From contig CM062294.1 of assembly GCA_031216915.1 (NCBI GenBank), positions 31,263,128 to 31,327,127 on the forward strand: 64,000 nucleotides of DNA, given 5' to 3'. Below, piece after piece: positions 56,985-64,000 of this stretch. The notes beneath the pieces were generated by a model. The model did not search any database. It was not told where the DNA came from and was given only the letters and a program-made list of their open reading frames with translations. The number at the start of each line of letters is the position of its first letter. The first letter of the stretch is position 1. The translations under genes were made by a program, and so were the position numbers. This DNA is from Pictodentalium vernedei. Lineage: Eukaryota; Mollusca; Scaphopoda; Dentaliida; Dentaliidae.

Positions 56985-57722
56985 ATGACATTCTGTAAAC
57001 AGTGTAACAGGAATCAAGTTGAAAACGAAATTCACGTTTTATATTTCTGTTCTAAATACTCCGCGATGCGTGATAGACCCTTCCGAGCAGTTTCAAAAGC
57101 ATGTCCTTCTTTTTTGTAATCGTGCGATGATAGAAAAAAAACTCACATACTTTTTCAAAGTACTGACCGGGAAGTAATGTTATCACTCGGTCAGTGTGTT
57201 AAGGAAACTATTCTCGGGCGAAATAAATAACGATTTAACCAACGTTGGTATGCAGGTCGTTGTTTCAATGCAACGCGTAATACGAACCTGAATGGCATTT
57301 TAGCTACTGAAACAGCAGTACAGACAGTTTGGGATGCCTCTCAAAGAGCAAATCGAGGGCAAGTGATACGTCACCTATCTGTAATGAAGATCAATCGAGT
57401 GTTGACGAGGGATACTAACGGCATGTTTCTTTAAATTTGTGCATGATGTTTAGACTTTGACAAAGCTCTTCATTTAACTAGCAAGGAGCTACTTGTGTGC
57501 ATGATGTACACATTGACTTTGACATGATATCTAAGTATTTTAACTAGTAAAGAGCTATATTATTTTTTACCCCCATGTTACCTATGTAACAGGTCTGGAC
57601 ATCATGAGGCACACTATTCATGAAAATTGAATTGTGTCAGTTTACTTAGCTTTATTTGTACAGTTTGTAATGCCATACCACTTCTTATATTTTGGTTGTG
57701 CAATAAAGTATTATTATTATCA
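56985..57722 (+). pseudogene. LINE C-terminal fragment and 3' end
   Basis: 56,990-57,118 reads FCKQCNRNQVENEIHVLYFC, then SKYSAMRDRPF, ending in a stop. It is a C-x2-C-x7-H-x4-C cluster of the kind found at the C-terminus of many LINE ORF2 proteins. After a frameshift, STDREVMLSLGQCVKETIL (about 57,158-57,214) looks like the following alpha-helical tail. The 3' UTR ends in GCAATAAAGTATTATTATTAT (57,701-57,722), a typical LINE-type tail. It lies on the opposite strand to the RT fragment next to it, so either two insertions or an inversion occurred. Confidence 0.65.
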
Positions 57723-57811
57723 CTGTAACGCTTCGCGCAAATTGTAAGGACAATGCTTTTTGTAATGATTTGTTTTTTATAATCTACGTTAATTAGGGAT
57801 ACGGACCTCCA

Positions 57812-59584
57812 AAAATTCACCCTCGATCGAACTGCTGTTGGTTTTATAAAAGAGGAAGACTTTTTTCGGCTCTGGTCCTGACCCCACCCCACGACGAGGG
57901 TTAAACATATCAGTTCAGTAATCAACTCGTCGAAACCTTTAATTCGATAGGTCACACGACTACCTTCTCGAAACCTTCTATTGTCAGATGGGCGTGACTC
58001 CCACCCCCAAGTAAAATGAAAAAATGTCATTTTCATACTCTACTCAACGAGCTCTTCAAGTTGATACCTCACATGCCTAGCTTTATAAAAAAGAAGATTT
58101 TTAGGCTCCACCCCACGACGAGGGTTAAACATATCATTTCAGTAATCTACCCGTCGATACCTTTATTTCGATAGGTCACACGACTACCTTGTGGAACCTT
58201 TCGCTTTTCAGATGGACGTGACCCCCACCCCCATGTAAAATGAAAAAAAAATCATTTTCATACTCTACTCAACGGGTTCTTCAAGTTGATACCTCACATG
58301 CCTAGCTTTATAAAAAGGAAGATGTTTTTCGGCTCTGGTCGTGACCCCACACCACGACGAGGGTTAAACATATCATTTCTGTAATCTACTCGTCGATACC
58401 TTTAATTTGATAGGTCAAACAACTACCCTCTCGAAACCTATGATTTTCTGATGGGCGTGACCCCCACCCCAAATAAAATGGAAAATGTCATTTTCATAAT
58501 CTACTCAACGATTCCTTCAAGTTGATTCCTCACATGCCTGGCTGTGTAAAAAGGGAGACGTCTTTCGACTCTGGTCGTGACCCCATCCCACAATTAGGGT
58601 TGAAAATATTATTTTTCGTAATCTCCTTGAATAATCCGGTGATAAGAATCGGATATGACTTCTTTGTAATAATGGGAGATAACTCTGTACGGTTAAGTAC
58701 AGGTGATGGGAATCAAGGAATCTGATTGGTTAGTTGGCGTCAGGAAAGTGAAGTGATTGGGTGATGTAAACCATTCATACTTATTTCAGGCTCTTCGAGC
58801 TTTTGGTTTTGGAGTACACTGTTCTAACCATGCTAAAAAACCTTCCCTACATCATCGCAGACCGGTTCTAGCGCACCAAAAACGGTTATTATTATGAGTT
58901 TTTTTTCGTCTTGTAATAAGAGGAAATAACTTTGTATGGTTAAGTACAAGTTATGGGAATCAAGCAATCTGATTGGTTAGTTAAAAAAAACACTTCTTCC
59001 TACATAATCGCGGACTGGAGCGGGCCCATCTCACGCGTTTAAACTCCACGAGTGATCTCTCTCTCTCTCCTTGCCAAAAACCTCTCTACGTCATCGCTGG
59101 CGGGTTCGGACCCACCGATAAATGCGGGAATCGACGTTGGATCGCAAGTCTTTCATCCGCACCGGTGGTGTCTTTTTGGCGCTATTCTGTCGAAAAAATT
59201 AACCTAAATGGCGAGTCCGTGTAATTTCTGCAAAAAGTGTTTTCCCGAGAACGGTCGTTGTCAGATTTACGAGCCCACCAAAAAGTGAATTTTTAAGAGA
59301 GGGAATTTTTAGAGTTTGTTAAAATTCCGTCGAAATTTTTAGCCAGCCCAACGTTAACAGTTAGAGAAACCGAACGTCGAACCCACGACACCTCGTCTAC
59401 CGTCAACCACTTAAAGAATCAGGAAAAGGTGACGATGTGAACGTGGACGTGTCGCATCGAACAAATCCATACAATTCGATCGTGACGAACGCGATTTGCT
59501 CGAAAAAAAACTAAGCTTTGGTAAGGTTCGATCTGGGCAAAAAAATTGGTGGGCTCGTATCCCCGATTCTACCCTATTTAGTAC
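57812..59584 (-). repeat. Right inverted-repeat arm
   Basis: On the minus strand it repeats the modules of the left arm: the outer block (59,225-59,584), AACCGGTCTGCGATGATGTA, the LINE-derived piece (about 58,765-58,815), and the tandem units down to CCAACAGCAGTTCGATCGAG near 57,812. It contains about 300 bp (58,930-59,225) missing from the matching place in the left arm but partly present at 53,570-53,700. Confidence 0.75.
57860..58620 (-). repeat. Tandem ~230-bp units inside the right arm
   Basis: CTTCAAGTTGATACCTCACATG and variants occur at about 58,054, 58,283 and 58,517 (periods about 229 and 234). Each unit has CCACGACGAGGGTTAAACAT, a TCGATACCTTTAATTTGATAGG-like phrase and a GTGACCCCCACCCC block. 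The left arm has only one such unit, so the arms changed after they were formed. Confidence 0.75.
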
Positions 59585-59623
59585 TTCTCAAAATGTGTCT
59601 AGAAGTCAGTAGTCTCAATTTAA

Positions 59624-59865
59624 CCCTTTATCCAACGAATCGGCCGCATCCGCCCGCGTAATATGCAAATTCAGCAGTTGAAAAAATATTATTTTAAAAA
59701 AAAATTCAACAAAACCATATCATTTGACCCCTCGTTGAAACAAGCTCGTAGAGCTCTTTCCAACGAGTGGTCACATGATATGGCTATTTGAAATTTTTTG
59801 GAAAAAATTAAAAAAAATGATATTTAAAATAATAAATTTTGATATCGTCTGCGTTGGTTAAAGGG
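59624..59865 (-). mobile_element. TTAA-flanked hairpin MITE, subfamily B, copy 7 (reverse)
   Basis: TTAA at 59,620-59,623 and 59,866-59,869. The left end CCCTTTATCCAACGAATCGG with CCGCGTAATATGCAAATTCA and the right end GATATCGTCTGCGTTGGTTA..AGGG show subfamily B inverted. The central palindrome (AACAAAACCATATCATTTGA ... TGGTCACATGATATGG) has several mismatches, so this is an older copy. It abuts the outer end of the 52.4-59.6 kb structure. Confidence 0.88.
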
Positions 59866-59869
59866 TTAA

Positions 59870-61974
59870 AGATAAACGTGATCCAAATAAATGGTTGAGC
59901 AACAGATGTTAAACATAAATTTTCACAAATCTATTTTTGAGAACTAAAATGAACTAAAATTTTTCTATTTTTTACCTTGATTTTTAGTCAATCTAAAATG
60001 TGTCATTAATTCAATTTAAACAAAACACTATGCTGTCAATTTTAGCATGCATCTGTAGATTTGGGTTTTGTTATTTGGGCAGTCTATTTTATTTGGTACG
60101 GATCTTTCTTAAGGAACACAAGGTCTGATTTTGCATAATCATTTCTGCGTATTGTTTGTTCTTCGCGTTTCATTCATTTTTTTGTCCGACGAGAAGCCGT
60201 TAAAAGACAAAATTGAAGATATCTATAATCAGTGGGATGTGTGAATGTTTATTGATCTTAGTTGTTAACTGTGTCTAGAAATTTAAATATTCACACGCTA
60301 CTGAAACTTGAGGCCCAACGGTTTCTAACAATCTATTGTATGTTATGTCGTTTATTAACCTATACTCTAAACGCATTTGGGCTAAAAATTAACTCCAATC
60401 AGCTGGGTTGAGTGAATATGAACCCAAATGGTTGATATTCACTCAATTCTGTTGATTTGCATTGATTTAATGACATGAAAACTGAGATAATCTTTTTCGG
60501 AACATCAATCAGCTCTGTAAATCCTCTTGTTCTAACACTCGCATAGGGGAAGCCGAAGTAAATATGACCAAACGGTCCGCCTGCAAAGTGGAACCACGCG
60601 TTACTTCCACTGGGGAATCACTCACTCAGGTGTCTACACAGGTGTTAGCACTTTCTGATAAATAGAAATTACTGTCCCCTGGAACGCCGCCGTGGCAACG
60701 TCTCGGAGAGAGTGAATATTTATTTGCCAGAGGGCGCTTGTCAACGGAGGGCCAAGGCTGGGGTTGATCAACTTTGCCGGGGACCTAAGATACTCTTTTA
60801 CCGGGGACAGGGGATTTTCACTAGCTCACTTTTGTAAATCGCAATTGCTTATTCACAAACCACAGAGTAGCGCCGCGCTTTAGTCAATTGCTTTCAACGG
60901 TAATGAACTAGCATGGGCTAATTTCTTGGCGGGGCTGAGGTTCCATCAATTCCTAGGGTACTCAGGGCTTCTTCATTAATAAGATAAAGACTATTAACAA
61001 ACCAACAATTTTTATATATAAATCTTCTATACTTTTATTTACAAATAGCCAACAAATCCTAAATAAATAATCTCAACACTACTGAAATGAGTTTTGTGAC
61101 TAGTCACTGAATCCCACCGAAAACAAGTACTAAAATATCATCTAAAATTAAATTGTTCCCAAATTTATATTCGTAGAGAAAGGTCGAAGCTGCGACAACT
61201 GGTAAGAAATCACGAGATCTTTCACTCAACCGCTCATGCGCGCATTTATCCTGTTGCGCCTACCACATTATGGGGAATTACCTTTAATACTAAATTTCAC
61301 CCTTTAGAATATCTTATCACCTACAATTCCTGCTAATAGTGCTTCTAACTCGCAATAATAACAACTGATCATCCAATAACACAGATTCACTAATACACTT
61401 AAAACTGTTAACTAATAACTATGTAACTACGACGTGTTATCACAACTAAATACTATAAACTAAATACTACATATACTCATCGATTCTTCTTCGGCGTCTC
61501 CCTTCGATGCAAATCATCAGATCGGGAATCCTGTCGTCCAAATGACGGCTTACCGGAACCACACAAATACATTAACTCTTTACTACACCGCGTGAACTAA
61601 CGATTATCCCATCCTAGCGAGTCTGTCTTGAAGTAAACTCGAGGGGTCTTATATAGGCGCGCGCATCACCAATCAAAAACTTTATTTGGGCAAAGGTGCT
61701 AATTTACAAAAGACGGCTTTGATGACTTGCAGTGACATGAACTGACTTTTCAATAAGTTCTAATTTGGAATGCATTGTTTATACAGTCCCTGCATGACAG
61801 CGACTGAACAAAGAACACTTTCCGAATACGAACTTAATTAAATTAATGCGCTTATCCAGTTTACTCACACTGATTATTAAAAAGTTTCTTTCTTGCATTT
61901 ATTCTACATAACTCGAATTGTTTACTTATTTTTAAAATTTAGAATGACCTTAAAAAAACAACCCTGTGATATAA
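59870..61974. other. AT-rich stretch without recognised repeats
   Basis: About 2.1 kb. Holds a hairpin at 60,408-60,446 (TTGAGTGAATAT ... ATATTCACTCAA), a higher-GC portion at 60,540-60,960 and a possible minus-strand promoter at 61,648-61,674. No open frame of note. It may be host non-coding sequence or an untranslated region. Confidence 0.45.
61648..61674 (-). promoter_or_regulatory. Possible TATA/CCAAT promoter, minus strand
   Basis: On the minus strand GATTGG (61,674-61,669, an inverted CCAAT) precedes a GC-rich GCGCGCGCC and TATATAAG (61,655-61,648). This is the order and rough spacing of a TATA-type pol II promoter. No gene downstream (toward lower coordinates) is recognised, and an old terminal repeat of a retroelement would look the same, so the call is weak. 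Confidence 0.3.
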
Positions 61975-62812
61975 ATCCCACATCTCAAGTTTGACTTTGG
62001 GCTGTCTCTTTGACAAAATGTTGCCTGAGTGCTAGAATATTCTATGTCCCATATGGGACATAGACCATTCTAGCACTCAGGCGACGAAAAGCCTTACTTT
62101 CGACAACCATGTGAACCACATTTGTCGATCAGCATTCTTCCCTCTTCGAAATATTAGCAAAATACGATGGTTTATTGATAAACAGTTGTCTGAACAACTC
62201 GTTCATGCATTTGTAACCACTCGTCTTGACGACTACAATCCTTTATTTTATTAATCTGAGCAATGTAACATTGATAGGCTCCAACGAGTAAAGAACTACG
62301 CTGCCGGCCTCATTACAAAAACTGTAAAATTATACCATATCACTCCAGTTACTTTTAGATTGCATTAGCTCCCAATTAAACAAAGAATTGGTTTTAAAGT
62401 GACTGTGTTGGTTTACAAATGCCTGAATGGGTTAGCCACAACTTATCTGTCAGAGCTGCTCGAATGCTATCAATCCTCTAGAGCACTTCGGTCATCTGGC
62501 ACGCGAAGCTTGAAATAACCTAGTGACAAGCTGCGTACTGCTGATTAAAGAGAATTTTCCATATACGGTTCTAAACAGAGGAATCAACTTCCCCGTGATA
62601 TAAAACGGGCTAAATCAGTTTCTATTTTCAAATCAATGATTAAAACTTTTTTCTTCCACCAGGCTTTTATTGATCTTTTATAACTCTGTGTTTCTTTTAG
62701 ATTTGTTTTTCGTTAGTGTGTTTTATGTCTATGTCAGCGTTATGTACAGCCAAAGAGCATTTCTAGTGCAATTTTAGGTTAAATAAATTATTATTATTAT
62801 TATTATTAACTG
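61975..62812 (+). pseudogene. L2/CR1-like LINE ORF2 C-terminal fragment
   Basis: Reading across stops and frameshifts gives SSLTLGCLFDKM, then (after a palindrome insertion) LTFDNHVNHICRSAFFPLRN, ISKIRWFIDKQLSEQLVHAF, VTTRLDDYN, DRLQRVKNYAAGLITKT, HITPVTFRLH*LPIKQRIGF, KVTVLVYKCLNGLATTYLSE and KRAKSVSIFKSMIKTFFFHQ. This is the distal part of ORF2 in L2/CR1/Jockey-type LINEs (canonical RLDYCNSLLYGLP, RLQRVQNAAARLI, LHWLPV, RI.FK). The 3' end is AGGTTAAATAAATTATTATT with (ATT)n to about 62,812. The RT catalytic core is absent: a 5'-truncated, decayed insertion. Confidence 0.88.
62019..62086. mobile_element. 68-bp palindromic mini-element, copy 2, TSD AAAA
   Basis: TGTTGCC...GGCGACG with arms containing TGAGTGCTAGAATATTCTAT and centre TCCCATATGGGA. 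Same length and sequence as the element at 4,296-4,363. It is flanked by AAAA (62,015-62,018 and 62,087-62,090) and splits the LINE frame between LFDKM and LTFDNHV, so it landed in an existing LINE copy. Confidence 0.87.
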
Positions 62813-63968
62813 AATTTAGAGCGCATCACGGACCTGTATTACACAGAGAACATCTCCGTATTTACATATTTTAATCATGTTGGACGACGGTATTTTATTA
62901 TACGTTCTGTTAGGGAATTACTGTAGCATAGCATAGCATAGCATAGCAATCCGTACGGGATACTGTCATGTCTCAAAGAATTCAACCGTTTCTTAATAAA
63001 TTTTATATCGTTTTTATTCATTTAATCCACATATCATCTTTATATTTCTTCAAAGAGTTGATTTAATTTGCATTTATTAAACAGCTGATATCATTTCTCA
63101 TTATTGTCCTCGCTGCTTATTTTTCTGCCATTTAATGTATTTCTTTCATTATTTGAATCACAATCTTGTGTGATAAAGTTCATTGAACTCTATCAAACAC
63201 AACTGAATTGGTTAAATTCACAGTTGCATTGTAGGAAAAATGAATGCTTAAAAATTCGTGTTTTGACATCAGTGTGTAGAGAAACGTAAGAACTTTCAAG
63301 GGCCCTGGAATTCCGATTATATTGTTCACGGACGTTCCGTAACTTCTTTCTCCAGATTCCGATTCTCAAGCACTTCCACTGTTGAGAACTTCAGTTTTAA
63401 AATTCAAGAAGTTAAATCGAATTTAAGAACCCTCCTAACCCCGACAGGTTCTCAGACATCTTTATCTGTATTCTTTTTACATATCAATAAATAGAAAGAC
63501 AAAATCGGGTACATACCGACAACATGTACCAGAACAGCTAGTATGAAATTCATTCTCACTTCTCAGTTTCGACGAATCTGCAACTCCAACGTAGTTGATA
63601 AATGCCGCAAACAGAAATGTTCTCTCTCTCTCTCTCGTGCCGTCCCTTTTATTTGTCAAATGTACGCAATGCGGCTAGTTACCAAGACGCGAAGAACATA
63701 GATATGGTGACATGTTTGAAGCCCATCCAATCCATGAAACTTCCTGGTCTGAAAAATATAAAAAAATACAAAAAGGCATATAAGGTTTCCATGTACTCTT
63801 GCAATCATGTAGAATCTTATAATTGTGTAATTGTGAACCCACTGCCGAAGACTGAAAATATAAAGTTCTGTCCAAAATGGTCATTTTTATTTAGCATTTC
63901 GGTTTGCGGGTTTGGTTCTTCAAGATGAGCTTTCCCTATGGGAACCCCAGGAAGTAAGATAATGGAAT
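62813..63968. other. Unassigned stretch with short tandem repeats
   Basis: Five copies of TAGCA at 62,924-62,948 and a (CT)n tract near 63,620-63,637. A 108-codon frame at 63,602-63,928 has no recognised domain and no supporting features. Otherwise AT-rich with nothing recognised. Confidence 0.4.
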
Positions 63969-64000
63969 GAACGAACGAACGAACGAACGAACGAACGAAC
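63969..64000 (+). repeat. (GAAC)n microsatellite at the window edge
   Basis: Eight perfect GAAC units run into the end of the window and probably continue beyond it. Confidence 0.9.

Larger units (their letters stand above)
52403..59584. mobile_element. ~7.2-kb structure bounded by long inverted repeats
   Basis: The left end GTACAGTAGGGTAGAATCGG and the right end CCGATTCTACCCTATTTAGTAC are inverted copies. The homology continues inward for ~1.0 kb on the left and, with an extra segment and extra tandem units, ~1.8 kb on the right. Between the arms lie unassigned sequence, a dispersed repeat with AAGGTCA words, and LINE remnants on both strands. I see no transposase or other autonomous function, so the class is unknown. 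Nested foldback duplication of one dispersed repeat is an alternative to a single mobile unit. Confidence 0.6.

Noticed and set aside
52403-59584. Large autonomous DNA transposon with long terminal inverted repeats
   Set aside because: No capsid, polymerase, integrase or transposase homology is visible inside. The only coding remnants are LINE-derived.
61000-61700. Terminal repeat of a retroelement around the minus-strand TATA box
   Set aside because: TATATAAG and a downstream AATAAA-like word would fit, but no second copy, no defined ends and no internal region are visible in the window.
63602-63928. 108-codon frame near the right edge
   Set aside because: Begins beside a (CT)n tract, has no recognised domain, and an opposing frame overlaps it.

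Overview
This is a window of eukaryotic, repeat-saturated, gene-poor DNA, most likely from an aquatic invertebrate. SINEs with tRNA or 5S rRNA heads, L2/CR1-like and Tx1-like LINE remnants, TTAA-flanked hairpin MITEs, CCGTCCGT-type repeats and A/T-rich spacers would fit a mollusc or other lophotrochozoan, but the phylum is a guess. I found no intact protein-coding gene. The only reading frames with recognisable homology are decayed LINE fragments at 56.7-57.2 kb and 62-62.8 kb. Other open frames are short, often mirror each other on both strands of palindromes, or repeat with the satellite.

Layout. 0-7.9 kb: a perfect 290-bp direct duplication, four copies of a TTAA-flanked hairpin MITE family, a 5'-truncated SINE, a ~180-bp tandem array containing a 68-bp palindrome insertion, and several large hairpins. 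7.87-29.39 kb: a satellite with a ~340-bp monomer (about 170 bp between GGTTAA motifs), organised into cassettes of 4-8 monomers. Each cassette starts with a fixed ~200-bp start module and finishes with a fixed end module plus an A-rich tract. Cassettes are themselves duplicated in blocks (offsets about 1.34, 1.69, 6.87 and 8.44 kb). 29.4-31.7 kb: non-satellite island with a two-copy ~413-bp repeat and long G runs. 31.7-36.3 kb and 37.95-43.76 kb: older satellite blocks interrupted by a tRNA-head SINE, a GTGTCGCC-ended element and a MITE landed precisely in a satellite TTAA. Between them, at 36.3-37.95 kb, lie a G-rich repeat pair, a 5S-head SINE and a second tRNA-head SINE. 43.8-46.9 kb: a pogo/Tigger-like MITE and hairpin elements. 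46.87-48.80 kb: a dispersed, diverged single satellite cassette. 48.8-50.7 kb: an element with TAGCTCAACTT ends and internal ~170-bp repeats; its right end resembles the cassette end module. 52.4-59.6 kb: a ~7.2-kb structure bounded by inverted repeats of about 1.0 and 1.8 kb, with LINE remnants inside. 59.6-64 kb: another MITE, an AT-rich stretch with a possible minus-strand promoter, an L2/CR1 LINE remnant carrying a second copy of the 68-bp palindrome, and a (GAAC)n tract at the edge.

The parts most worth following up are the two palindromic families with clear target-site duplications, the satellite cassettes that behave like units of a transposable element, and the SINE pair with one shared body and two different polymerase III heads. 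All coordinates were read by eye. Repeat edges not fixed by a target-site duplication may be off by several bases, and for large blocks by tens of bases.
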